DNA of 64,000 nt, taken from positions 95,552 through 159,551 of the forward strand of contig NZ_JASCIR010000014.1 of assembly GCF_029968095.1 (NCBI RefSeq). Reading direction: 5' to 3'. Under the pieces are notes generated by a model, which ran no database searches, was not told the origin of the DNA, and worked only from the letters and a program-made list of their open reading frames with translations. The stretch comes from Streptomyces solicavernae. Lineage in GTDB: Bacteria; Actinomycetota; Actinomycetes; Streptomycetales; Streptomycetaceae. Positions 46,206 through 56,916 of the stretch are shown here, piece after piece (positions within the stretch are counted from its first letter, which is position 1; the number at the start of each line of letters is the position of its first letter). Position numbers and translations under genes: made by a program.

Positions 46206-47015
46206 ATGCGGATCCGAATCGTCGACGCCTTCACCGACCGACCCTTCGCCGGGAACCCCGCCGGCGTACTCCTCCTCGACGCCTTCCCCTCCGACGCCTG
46301 GCTGCAGAACGTCGCGATGGAGGTCAACCACGCCGAGACCGCCTTCGCCCACCCGCTCCCCGTCGGCGGCGAGGCCGACTGGGCGCTGCGCTGGTTCACC
46401 CCGGCCACCGAGGTCGACATGTGCGGCCACGCCACCCTGGCGACCGCACACGTCCTGCACACCACCGGCGCCGCCACCGGGCCCGTGCGCTTCGCCACCC
46501 GCTCCGGCGTGCTCACCGCCACCGCCCACGACGACGGCGCGATCACCCTCGACTTCCCCACCGCGCACCTCACCGAGATCACCGTCGACCACGCCATCGC
46601 CAAGGCGCTCGGCGCGCAGCCCGTCGCGGCCGTCGACACCGGGCGGGCCGTCGGCGACCTGCTGGTCGAGCTGGCCGACGAACAGGCGGTGCACGCCCTC
46701 GACCCCGACCACAAGGCGCTCGTCGCCCACTCGGAGCGCGGCATCATCGCCACCGCCCGCGCCGACGACCCCGCCCGCGGGTACGACTTCGTGTCGCGCT
46801 GCTTCTTCCCGCGCGTCGGCATCGACGAGGACCCGGTGACCGGCAGCGCCCACACCGCCCTCGCCCCGTACTGGTCCCGGCGCCTGGGCCGGGACGAGCT
46901 CACCGGACTGCAGGCCTCCCGGCGCTCCGGACGCGTACGCACCGCGCTGCTCGGCGACCGCACCCTGATCACCGGCCGGGCGGTCACCGTGATCGAGGGC
47001 GAACTGCACGCCTGA
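46206..47015 (+). CDS. PhzF family isomerase
   Basis: 269 residues. The diaminopimelate-epimerase-like fold is seen in RIRIVDAFTDRPFAGNPAGVLLLD (residues 2-25), the catalytic Glu in EVNHAETAFAHP (about residues 39-50), WFTPATEVDMCGHATLATAHVLH (about 63-85) and DEDPVTGSAHTALAPYWSRRLG (about 209-230). PhzF isomerises trans-2,3-dihydro-3-hydroxyanthranilate in phenazine synthesis, but most family members have other unknown roles. No other phenazine genes are here, so phenazine production is not implied. It begins just after the methyltransferase remnant. Confidence 0.92.
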   Translation: MRIRIVDAFTDRPFAGNPAGVLLLDAFPSDAWLQNVAMEVNHAETAFAHPLPVGGEADWALRWFTPATEVDMCGHATLATAHVLHTTGAATGPVRFATRSGVLTATAHDDGAITLDFPTAHLTEITVDHAIAKALGAQPVAAVDTGRAVGDLLVELADEQAVHALDPDHKALVAHSERGIIATARADDPARGYDFVSRCFFPRVGIDEDPVTGSAHTALAPYWSRRLGRDELTGLQASRRSGRVRTALLGDRTLITGRAVTVIEGELHA

Positions 47016-47040
47016 CGCGGCGCGTCGGGGTGGCCCCGCG

Positions 47041-47853
47041 TCACGCCGTGGGCAGCCACCCCACCTTGCCCGCGAGCAGCGCGTACCCCACGAACGCCCC
47101 CACGTCGAGCAGCGTGTGCGCCACCACCAGCGGCCCGACCCTGCCCCAGCGGCGGTACAGGTACACGAAGACCACACCCATCACCATGTTGCCGATGAAG
47201 CCACCGATGCCCTGATAGAGGTGGTACGAGCCGCGCAGCACCGAACTCGCCGCCATCGACGCCCCCGGCGACCAGCCCAACTGGTCGAGTCTGCGCAGCA
47301 GATAGCCGACGACGATGACCTCTTCCACGATCGAGTTCTGCGCGGCGGACAGGATCAGGACCGGGAACTTCCACCACACCTCCGGCAGCCCCTCCGGCAC
47401 CACCGTCAGGTTGAACCCGAGCGCCCGCGTCGCCAGATAGAACGCGATGCCCGTGCTGCCGATCCCTGCCGCGATCACCGCCCCGCGCCCCAGATCCGGC
47501 AGCGGTCGCCGCCGGTCGAAGCCGAGCGCGCGCATCCCCGCGCCCTCGCGTACGAGCAGGTGCGCGACAAGCGCCACCGGCACCAGGGCCGTCGCGATGC
47601 CGAACAGCTGCCAGGCGAGATCGAGCCACGGGCGGCCGGGTGCGGCCGAGGCGTTGAGCGTGGCCGCCTGGTCCTTCAAGCCGCCCGGTCTTGTGGCCGA
47701 GCCGACAAAGCTGATCAGCGCGGACACCGCGCTCGCGCCGAGTGACAGCGCGAGGACGAGCAGCGTCTCGTCCCGGAAGATCCGTCTTGTCGGACGTTCC
47801 CGGCGAAAAGAACCGGCCAACGGCCCTGCCTCCGACTGCACTCCTGCCTCCAT
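47041..47853 (-). CDS. CPBP family intramembrane protease
   Basis: 270 residues with about seven hydrophobic segments. The Abi/CAAX-protease motifs are present: motif 1 with the Glu pair in AAQNSIVEEVIVVGYLLRRL (about residues 161-180), motif 2 with SSVLRGSYHLYQGIGGFIGNMVMGVVFVYLY (about 190-220) and motif 3 with LVVAHTLLDVGAFVG (about 231-245). The family includes type II CAAX prenyl proteases and bacteriocin-immunity proteins. The Arg of the usual EExxxR motif is Gly here (EEVIVVG), a modest deviation. It converges on phzF with 25 bases between the stops. Confidence 0.9.
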   Translation of the reverse strand: MEAGVQSEAGPLAGSFRRERPTRRIFRDETLLVLALSLGASAVSALISFVGSATRPGGLKDQAATLNASAAPGRPWLDLAWQLFGIATALVPVALVAHLLVREGAGMRALGFDRRRPLPDLGRGAVIAAGIGSTGIAFYLATRALGFNLTVVPEGLPEVWWKFPVLILSAAQNSIVEEVIVVGYLLRRLDQLGWSPGASMAASSVLRGSYHLYQGIGGFIGNMVMGVVFVYLYRRWGRVGPLVVAHTLLDVGAFVGYALLAGKVGWLPTA

Positions 47854-48011
47854 CTGTTCAATCGCGGCGCATCCCCCTCCTCACCCGCTAAGGTCTCGAA
47901 AGCAGGTACGAAGATCGTGCGCGACAGCCGAGGGGGAGCGTACGTCGACGCGAGGCCCCGCCGCCTCGTTCCGATGGCCCCGCCGCGCACCTGAGGAGGG
48001 GCACCACCGCC

Positions 48012-49802
48012 ATGGGACGTCAGCAAACGCCCGAGCCCGCCGGGCCCGACACGTACGCGACGGACATGGCGCGATCGCGTCGCCGCTCCCGCCGCCGCAC
48101 CGTGGCCATCGCGACGGTCCTGGTGCTCGGCGTGGCGACGGGCGCCGGTGTCGCCGCGCGGGGCGGCCTGCTCACGTTCGCGGGCTCCTGCGAGGACGAC
48201 GCGGTCCGGGTCGACATCCTGGCCTCGCCCGATATCGCCCCGGTCCTGGACGAGGCCGCCGACCGCGCCCGCGACCGGGACGTGACGTCCGACGGCCGCT
48301 GTCTCGACGTACGCGTGCAGGCCAAGGAGTCGCACAAGGTCGCCGGGTCCCTGCAGGACGACGGGAGCCCGGAGTTCGAGGTGTGGGTGCCGGACTCCGA
48401 GCTGTGGGTGGACCGCGCGGCCCTCGGCGCCAACGAGACGGCCCTGACCCCGGCGGGGAACATCGCGTCGACGCCCGTGACCATGGGCATGGTGCCCTCG
48501 GCCGCGCAGTCCGTCGGCTGGCCGGAGAAGCGGTACACCTGGGCCGAGCTGACCGCGCTCGCCACCGAGGACGACGAGCTCCGCCTCGGGGCCGCCGACC
48601 CGGCGCGCAGCGCCGGCGGACTGCTCGCCCTGACGAAGATCGGCGCGTCCGCGGCGAAGGCCGACGGCCCGCAGAGCGACACCCAGGTCGCCGCCACCGC
48701 GAAGCTCCTCGCCCAGCGCGTGTCGGACACCGACAGCCGCGCCCTGGAGACGCTCGCCCGGGACGACTCCGACGCCGAGCAGGCCAACCCCCGGCGCAAC
48801 CAGGCGCTGATCGTCTCGGAGCAGGCCGCGTTCACCCACAACCAGGAGGCGGCCGCGGACGGACAGTTGCAGCTGTTCTACCCCGAGGACGGCACGCCGC
48901 AGCTGGACTACCCGTACACCCTGGTCGACGAATCGCACATGAGCACCGACGAGAGCCGGGCGGCGCTGCGCTTCATGGCGCTGCTCGGCGAGCGGGACAG
49001 CCTGGGCCTGCTGGAGAAGCACGGATTCCGCTCCGGTGCCCGGGAACCGTCCGAGGAGCTGGTGACGGCGGCGGGCGGCAGCGAGCCCCAGCCCTACGCC
49101 ACGGCGACGGCCGAGCCGCCGGAGCCCAAGGAGGTCCGGGCCACGCTCGGCATGTGGACCATCACGGTGCAGAGCGCCCGCCTCACCACGGTCGTCGACG
49201 TCTCCAACTCCATGGGCGAGATCGTGCCCAACCGCGGTCGGTCCCGCCTGGAGGTCACCAAGGCGTCCCTGGTGCGCGCGCTCTCGCAGTTCACCTCCGA
49301 GGACGAGATCGGCGTCTGGGAGTTCGCCACCTATCTCGACGGCATGCGCGACTACCGCAAGCTGGTCGACACCCGCCGCCTCGGCGAGCACACCGGCGAC
49401 GGCACCACCCAGCGCGAGCGCCTCATCGCCGCGTACGGCGCCCTGCGCCCCAAGCCGGGCTACACCGGCCTGTACGACACCACCCTCGCCGCGTACAAGG
49501 ACGCGCAGAAGTCGTACGTGAAGGGCAAGTTCAACGCCCTGGTGATCCTCACCGACGGCGCCAACCAGGACCCCGGGTCGATCAGCCGCCGCGCCCTGGT
49601 CGACCAGTTGGAGCGGCTGGCCGACCCGAGGCGGCCCGTGCCGCTGATCGCGATCGCCGTCGGCCCGGACGCCGACAAGAAGGAGGTCAAGGAGATCGCG
49701 GCGGCGACGGGCGGCACCGGCTACCAGATCGACGACCCGGCCCAGATGCAGGACGTCATCCTGAAGGCGATCATCGCGGCGGGCGGCAACTCGGGCAGCT
49801 GA
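48012..49802 (+). CDS. membrane-anchored solute-binding/von Willebrand factor A fusion
   Basis: 596 residues. A basic N-terminus (RSRRRSRRR) leads into one hydrophobic helix (about residues 31-50), so the rest is extracytoplasmic. Residues about 60-370 resemble a type II periplasmic binding fold (VRVDILASPDIAPVLDEAADRA, DLNEVW-like FEVWVPDSELWVD, LDYPYTLVDES). A VWA domain follows with the MIDAS motif DVSNSMGEIV (about 397-406), the conserved Thr region and VILTDGANQDPG (about 512-523). Such fusions are common in Streptomyces and may sense or capture a ligand and metal-dependently bind a partner. Function unknown. Convergent with the GCS2 ligase. Confidence 0.88.
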   Translation: MGRQQTPEPAGPDTYATDMARSRRRSRRRTVAIATVLVLGVATGAGVAARGGLLTFAGSCEDDAVRVDILASPDIAPVLDEAADRARDRDVTSDGRCLDVRVQAKESHKVAGSLQDDGSPEFEVWVPDSELWVDRAALGANETALTPAGNIASTPVTMGMVPSAAQSVGWPEKRYTWAELTALATEDDELRLGAADPARSAGGLLALTKIGASAAKADGPQSDTQVAATAKLLAQRVSDTDSRALETLARDDSDAEQANPRRNQALIVSEQAAFTHNQEAAADGQLQLFYPEDGTPQLDYPYTLVDESHMSTDESRAALRFMALLGERDSLGLLEKHGFRSGAREPSEELVTAAGGSEPQPYATATAEPPEPKEVRATLGMWTITVQSARLTTVVDVSNSMGEIVPNRGRSRLEVTKASLVRALSQFTSEDEIGVWEFATYLDGMRDYRKLVDTRRLGEHTGDGTTQRERLIAAYGALRPKPGYTGLYDTTLAAYKDAQKSYVKGKFNALVILTDGANQDPGSISRRALVDQLERLADPRRPVPLIAIAVGPDADKKEVKEIAAATGGTGYQIDDPAQMQDVILKAIIAAGGNSGS

Positions 49803-49924
49803 CGCCGTCGGCAAGGCGGGTCAGGTGGCCGGCCAGGCCGAGCGCGCCGGCCTGTTCGGGCAGCACGACCGCATGACGGCGTCACGGCGTCGCGGCGTCG
49901 CGCGTCGGCCGCGTCGGCCGCGTC

Positions 49925-49972
49925 ACGGCGTCACGGCGTCACGGCGTCACGGCGTCACGGCGTCACGGCGTC
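49925..49972. repeat. 8-bp x6 stop-bearing repeat behind the GCS2 ligase gene
   Basis: Six perfect ACGGCGTC units; less regular copies extend back to about 49875. On the minus strand each junction reads GTGACG, so TGA recurs every 8 bases and covers all frames. The ligase stop itself lies in a closely related GTGACC sequence 16 bases away. Confidence 0.95.
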
Positions 49973-49987
49973 AACCGCAGCACGGGG

Positions 49988-51511
49988 TCACGGAGTCGCC
50001 GCCGCCGGCCCCGGCAACAGCCCCACCGGCCAGGTGTGCACCGGCTCCCCCCGGTGCATCAGCTCGCCGTACCGGCGCGTGGTCGCCGCGAGCGCCTCCC
50101 CGCGCGCCAATCCGCCCCGTACCGCCCGGTGAAAGGTCGCCGCCTGCCAGGACGCCCCGTTCATGCGCCGTCGGCACCGCCCCTCGATCACCCCGAGATA
50201 CAAGTCCCGGTCCCCCGGCTCCACCCCCCAGGCGTCAAGCCCTGCCGCGGCCAACGGCAGCAGCTCGTCCCGTACGAGATCGACCGCGGGCAGCATCTGC
50301 GTACCGCCGAACCGCCCGGGGCGGGGCCACTCCAGCTCCGCCTCGATGCCGTACCGGCAGGCCGCGTCGAAGTTCCGCTCGGCCGACGCGAACGGCAGCC
50401 TGGACCACACCGGGCGCGCGTCCTCGGCGAGGGCCCGCACGATGCCGTAGTAGAACGCGGCGTTCGCGATCACGTCCGCGACGGTCGGCCCGGCGGGCAG
50501 CACCCGGTTCTCCACCCGCAGATGCGGTACGCCGTCCACGACCCCGTACACCGGACGGTTCCAGCGGTAGACCGTGCCGTTGTGCAGCGCCAGCTCGGCG
50601 AGGCCCGGCACCCCGCCGTCGTCGAGCACCCGCAGCGCGTCCTCCTCGTCGCAGATCGGCAGCAGCGGCGGAAAATAGCGCAGGTTCTCCTCGAAGAGGT
50701 CGTACGCCGAAGAGATCCACCGCTCCCCGAACCAGGTGCGCGGGCGCACCCCCTGAGCCTGCAGCTCGGGCGGCCGCGTGTCCGTGGACTGCAGAAACAG
50801 CGGCGGCCGCGACTCGCGCCACAGCTCGTGCCCGAACAGGAACGGCGCGTTCGCCCCCAGGGCGATCTGTACGGCGGCCACCGCCTGCGCGGCGTTCCAG
50901 ACGTCCGCGAACCGGCCCGGGGTCACCTGCAGATGCAGCTGCACGGACGTGCACGCCGACTCCGGGGCGATCGACGTGGACGTGCACACAAGCCGCTCCA
51001 CGCCCTCGATGTCCAGGCTGAAATGCTCGCCGCGGGCCGCGACCATCTGGTCGTTGAGCAGCTTGTAACGCTCCACCGCGGAAAGGTTCGCGGTCACCAG
51101 ATGTTCCTCGCCGAGCGTCGGCAGGATACCGATCATGACTATCCCGGCGGCGACCTCGTTGGCTTTTCGCTGGGCGTACCCGAGCCCCGTGCGCAACTCC
51201 TCGGCGAGCTGGTCGAAAACGCGGCCGCCGAGCCGGTGCGGGGCAATATTGACTTCCAGGTTGAACATGCCGAGTTCCGTCTGGAAATCGCCACTCGCGA
51301 TCCGTTCGAGCACTTCCGCATTCAGCATCCTCGGCAGCCCGTCGGGCCCCGCGAGATTCAGCTCTATCTCCATCCCCATGAGATTCTGCGGCCGCTCGAA
51401 ACGCTCCTCCTCCAGGAGTCTCCGCAGTGCCGCGAGACACTGCTGCACCTTCCTGCGGTACCGCTGCCTGTCGGCCAGGTCGAACGCACCGGCCGCGACC
51501 TTCTCCCCCAT
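49988..51511 (-). CDS. glutamate--cysteine ligase family (GCS2) protein
   Basis: 507 residues from the ATG at 51511, with GAGGAGGG upstream. The GCS2 ATP-grasp-like fold is seen from NLMGMEIELNLAGPDGLPRMLNAEVL (about residues 43-68), FQTELGMFNLEVNIAPHRL (about 76-94), CTSVQLHLQVTPGRFADVWNAAQAVAAVQIALGANAPFLFG (about 189-229) and VPHLRVENRVLPAGPTVADVIANAAFYYG (about 355-383). The acidic E-x-E pairs bind Mg-ATP. Actinobacteria make mycothiol rather than glutathione, so the product is probably a gamma-glutamyl amide other than glutathione; EgtA of ergothioneine synthesis belongs to a related group. This protein is widely conserved in Streptomyces. Confidence 0.9.
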   Translation of the reverse strand: MGEKVAAGAFDLADRQRYRRKVQQCLAALRRLLEEERFERPQNLMGMEIELNLAGPDGLPRMLNAEVLERIASGDFQTELGMFNLEVNIAPHRLGGRVFDQLAEELRTGLGYAQRKANEVAAGIVMIGILPTLGEEHLVTANLSAVERYKLLNDQMVAARGEHFSLDIEGVERLVCTSTSIAPESACTSVQLHLQVTPGRFADVWNAAQAVAAVQIALGANAPFLFGHELWRESRPPLFLQSTDTRPPELQAQGVRPRTWFGERWISSAYDLFEENLRYFPPLLPICDEEDALRVLDDGGVPGLAELALHNGTVYRWNRPVYGVVDGVPHLRVENRVLPAGPTVADVIANAAFYYGIVRALAEDARPVWSRLPFASAERNFDAACRYGIEAELEWPRPGRFGGTQMLPAVDLVRDELLPLAAAGLDAWGVEPGDRDLYLGVIEGRCRRRMNGASWQAATFHRAVRGGLARGEALAATTRRYGELMHRGEPVHTWPVGLLPGPAAATP

Positions 51512-52013
51512 CGAAGCGTCCCTCCTCGATTGGGCAGCCCACCGCATGCCGCTGCGCCACGGAGGAGGATGCCCAGGCAATGTGATCGATAACGCCCCGC
51601 ACATGCCCATCGGCCACTAGGCTCAACCCTGTTGCCGTACGGCACATTCAAGAGGCAAGAGACAAAGCGCAGTTGCACGCCGTACATGCCTGGTGAAAAT
51701 CTCCGACGACATCAGGCCGACCCCTCGCGGAACAGATCCCGAGGTCATGGAGACGGTCCTCGCAAAACCCCTGGACGAACGCGGAATTGGGCCGACCGAA
51801 TAGCGACTTGCGGGCCCTTGCGGATACGGCTAGATGAAACAAAGTCTGAACATACGTCGTATAAACTCCGCGAACGAGGCAGAGAGCCGGCGCTCCCGGG
51901 ACGTCCGTCCCCCGCCCCCTCTCGCTCCCAGAGCCGACAGCGCCGTCCCGCTCTGCCCGGTGCGCCCGCCGCCACCTGCGCACCCAAGCCTGTCGAACGA
52001 GAGGCGACCCACC
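51512..52013. other. long divergent intergenic region
   Basis: 502 bases between the GCS2 ligase start and the next plus-strand gene. It is markedly less GC-rich than the surroundings in 51640-51870. It holds TAGGCT (51617-51622) and a CGGCTAGAT segment near 51827, both -10-like on the plus strand. A reading frame beginning MKQSLNIRRINSANEAES at 51834 is open into the next gene but has no ribosome binding site, so I treat it as a leader region. No RNA structure is obvious to me. Confidence 0.45.
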
Positions 52014-52607
52014 ATGCCGCTGCACCCCCGCACCGCCCCAGCGCCCGCCCTGCGCAGCGTCCTCGCCGCACTCGGTTCCCCCACGGCCGTGCGCGAGGCG
52101 CGCACCCCTGCCCTGCGCGCCGCCACAGGTCCCGTACGCCCCGAACTCCCGCTGCCCGTCCATGTGCTGGACCGGATCAGCCCCCTCGGCGGCCCGGCCC
52201 GCACCCGGTTGACGGGATGGCGTTTCCTGCTCCACGCCGGTGCACAGGCCGTGGCCGCGGCCGACACCAGGCTCACCCCGGACGGCTGGACGTTCTCGCA
52301 CTTCTTCGAGGGCCCGTACGCCACCGCCACCGAACGCGCCCTGCGCCAGGCCGAGGCCCTGCCGGCGCCGTACCAGCCGCGGCTCCTGTCCGTGCCCGAG
52401 CTGTACATGCTCACGCTCTGGCTGCACGGCGACCTGGCCGCCGACCCGGGCGAGGGCACGCCCCGGCCTACGGACCTCCTCGTGCCCCTCGCGCCCGCCC
52501 CGCCCGGCATCGCCGCGCACCGGCCGCACCGCGTGGCGGATCTGCTGCCGGTCCTCACCCACCGGATCACGCCCGCGCCGCCGCCCCTGCTCGGCTCACC
52601 CGCCTGA
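52014..52607 (+). CDS. hypothetical protein
   Basis: 197 residues from ATG with GAGAGG nine bases upstream. The only compact region is residues about 45-145: PLPVHVLDRISPLGGPARTRLTGWRFLLHAGAQAVAAADTRL followed by WTFSHFFEGPYATATERALRQAEAL and SVPELYMLTLWLHGDLAADP. The ends are Pro/Ala-rich. Conserved hypothetical in Streptomyces as far as I recall; no domain recognised and no membrane segment. The long AT-richer upstream region suggests specific regulation. Confidence 0.65.
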   Translation: MPLHPRTAPAPALRSVLAALGSPTAVREARTPALRAATGPVRPELPLPVHVLDRISPLGGPARTRLTGWRFLLHAGAQAVAAADTRLTPDGWTFSHFFEGPYATATERALRQAEALPAPYQPRLLSVPELYMLTLWLHGDLAADPGEGTPRPTDLLVPLAPAPPGIAAHRPHRVADLLPVLTHRITPAPPPLLGSPA

Positions 52608-52868
52608 CCGGCCCAACCGGACTAGCCCCATTCGACCACCCCGAACCACCCGAACAGACAACGGAGTTGGCTGAACCAGCCGCACGGGTGACGCGTCCTG
52701 CTCCGGTGTGGAGCGCTGTCGTCAAATGCCTGCGGAATCACGTCTGCAGGGCAACACTTGGATCCGACCGACACACAAACGGGGGGCGGAATGAACGCCG
52801 CATCGAGTCGCAGGACACAGATCCCAGCCACGACACACTCAGCCACGACACACCGAAAGAACACACCC

Positions 52869-53075
52869 ATGTGCCAGCACCAGCCACCCTGCCCCACAGC
52901 CGACTCCGCCGACCGGGAGGCCGCCCTGCTCGTGGCGCACCACCCGGAGCAGGGCTGGAGCCTGCTGTGCAACGGAGTCCTGCTCTTCGAGGACACCGGT
53001 GAGCTGCTGCCCAACGGCCAGATCATCGCCCCGCACCGCCCACTCGGCACCGACGGCGTGGTCCGCGCCGCGTAG
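52869..53075 (+). CDS. DUF5999 family small protein
   Basis: 68 residues starting MCQHQPPCPTADSADREAALLV, with a CxxxxxC pair at residues 2 and 8 that may bind metal. The rest, HHPEQGWSLLCNGVLLFEDTGELLPNGQIIAPHRP, matches a small actinobacterial family annotated DUF5999. Function unknown. The ATG is taken because the family begins exactly here; upstream in-frame ATGs (52758, 52791) give a Thr/Ser-rich leader without family features. A hairpin with a T-rich tail follows the stop. Confidence 0.85.
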   Translation: MCQHQPPCPTADSADREAALLVAHHPEQGWSLLCNGVLLFEDTGELLPNGQIIAPHRPLGTDGVVRAA

Positions 53076-53091
53076 GCACATCGCACACAAC

Positions 53092-53131
53092 GGGCCGGCC
53101 CGGAGATCACTCTCCGAACCGGCCCATTTTT
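53092..53131 (+). terminator. rho-independent-like terminator after the DUF5999 gene
   Basis: Nested stems GGGCCGG/CCGGCCC (53092-53098 with 53119-53125) and CGGAG/CTCCG (53101-53105 with 53112-53116), followed by ATTTTTG. This is the only hairpin in the window with a clear T tract. Confidence 0.88.
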
Positions 53132-53138
53132 GCGCTCA

Positions 53139-53192
53139 GTTACCCGTACTCACGGGGTTACCTGTGCTCACGGGGTCACCCGTGCCTACGGG
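53139..53192. repeat. 18-bp x3 repeat just behind gcvP
   Basis: Three 18-bp units of type GTTACCCGTACTCACGGG, diverged at several positions, ending 4 bases from the gcvP stop codon (53197-53199). On the minus strand each unit has GTGA and GTAAC or GTGAC, so stop triplets are repeated behind gcvP, although the gene's own stop is not in the array. Confidence 0.85.
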
Positions 53193-53196
53193 CCTC

Positions 53197-56082
<2,886 letters not shown>

Positions 56083-56142
56083 GTGCGGAGGCCTCCTGGT
56101 CGATTGCGACCTACGAGGGGCACCACGGCGCGGGTACCCGGA

Positions 56143-56367
56143 CGGCCTCCCCCTCTGTCATCTCAACCTGAGAGCTTCACCGGACCGCCCGCTCGCTGCG
56201 ACCCGGCTTTCACCGTCGGTGAGAGCGGAAGCCGTCGACACCCGCTCTGCTTTCCAGAGTGACCTCGTCCGTGCGGTACAGGTGCCTGAGAGATTCCGGG
56301 GAGGATTTGCTCCTTCGGCGCCTCCGGTCGGCGTCTTCGTCGACCGGAGAGCTCTCCCGCACGGGGT
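56143..56367 (-). promoter_or_regulatory. tandem glycine riboswitch upstream of gcvP
   Basis: On the minus strand two glycine aptamers follow each other. The first has GGGAGAG near 56360, GCGCCGAAGGAGCAAA, then CTCTCAGGCACC and a GTACCGCACGGACGAGG segment. A short linker with CTCTGGAAAGC leads to the second, with CACCGACGGTGAAAGCC, GGTGAAGCTCTCAGGTTG and GATGACAGAGGGGGAGGCC ending near 56143. Two aptamers before gcvP is the classic arrangement, in which glycine turns expression on. The 60 bases up to the ATG form the expression platform. The intergenic stretch 56368-56526 holds only promoters. Confidence 0.95.
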
Positions 56368-56526
56368 CAGCAGCCGTGGCCAGCCTACCAGCGCAGACAT
56401 CCGGCCAGTCGGGGAGAGCCGGAGCTCCCCTGGTTCGAGTGGCCTTCGCCGGAAAACTGCTCTTTCGTAGTGATGACGGATGTTTTCGCAGTGCTGACGG
56501 ATGAGTCGCGACCTTCTGGAGGGACC

Positions 56527-56916
56527 GTGCAGACCGATATGGATCCGCGGAGTCTGATCGGCCGGAAGGCGTTCGACCGCAACGGCTCCAAGCTGGGCAC
56601 GGTGGACGAGGTGTACCTCGACGACGCCACCGGCACCCCCGAGTGGGCGGCGATACGGACCGGCCTGTTCAGCCGGGACGCCTTCGTGCCCCTCGAACCG
56701 AGCGAGTTCAAGGAGGGCACCCTGCGCGTCCCCTTCGAGCGCTCACTCATCAAGGACGCGCCCGACTTCGGGGTCGGCCGCCACCTCTCCCCCGAGCAGG
56801 AACTGCAGCTCTACCACCACTACGGAATCGACGTCGCGGCCCCCATGGAATCCCCGCCTCCGGACCGCGACTTCGGCCGGATCGCGGGCGCCGACGAACC
56901 GGACTCGCCTGCCTGA
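56527..56916 (+). CDS. PRC-barrel domain protein
   Basis: 129 residues from GTG 56527, with GGAGGG just upstream; the frame is open further but without signal. The PRC barrel is IGRKAFDRNGSKLGTVDEVYLDDATGTPEWAAIRTGLFSRDAFVPLEPSEFKEGTLRVPF (about residues 10-69). The second part, APDFGVGRHLSPEQELQLYHHYGID (about 76-100), is characteristic of actinobacterial stress-related PRC proteins. PRC barrels occur in the photosynthetic reaction centre H subunit and RimM and bind proteins or RNA. Role unknown. Its 3' end overlaps the convergent polymerase gene by 97 bases. Confidence 0.88.
   Translation: MQTDMDPRSLIGRKAFDRNGSKLGTVDEVYLDDATGTPEWAAIRTGLFSRDAFVPLEPSEFKEGTLRVPFERSLIKDAPDFGVGRHLSPEQELQLYHHYGIDVAAPMESPPPDRDFGRIAGADEPDSPA

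Noticed and set aside
46206..47015. PhzF as evidence for a phenazine cluster
   Set aside because: No other phenazine genes are present; most PhzF-family genes in actinobacteria have unrelated roles.
51834..52013. N-terminal extension MKQSLNIRR... of the hypothetical protein at 52014
   Set aside because: No ribosome binding site, poor third-position G/C bias and a good GAGAGG before ATG 52014.
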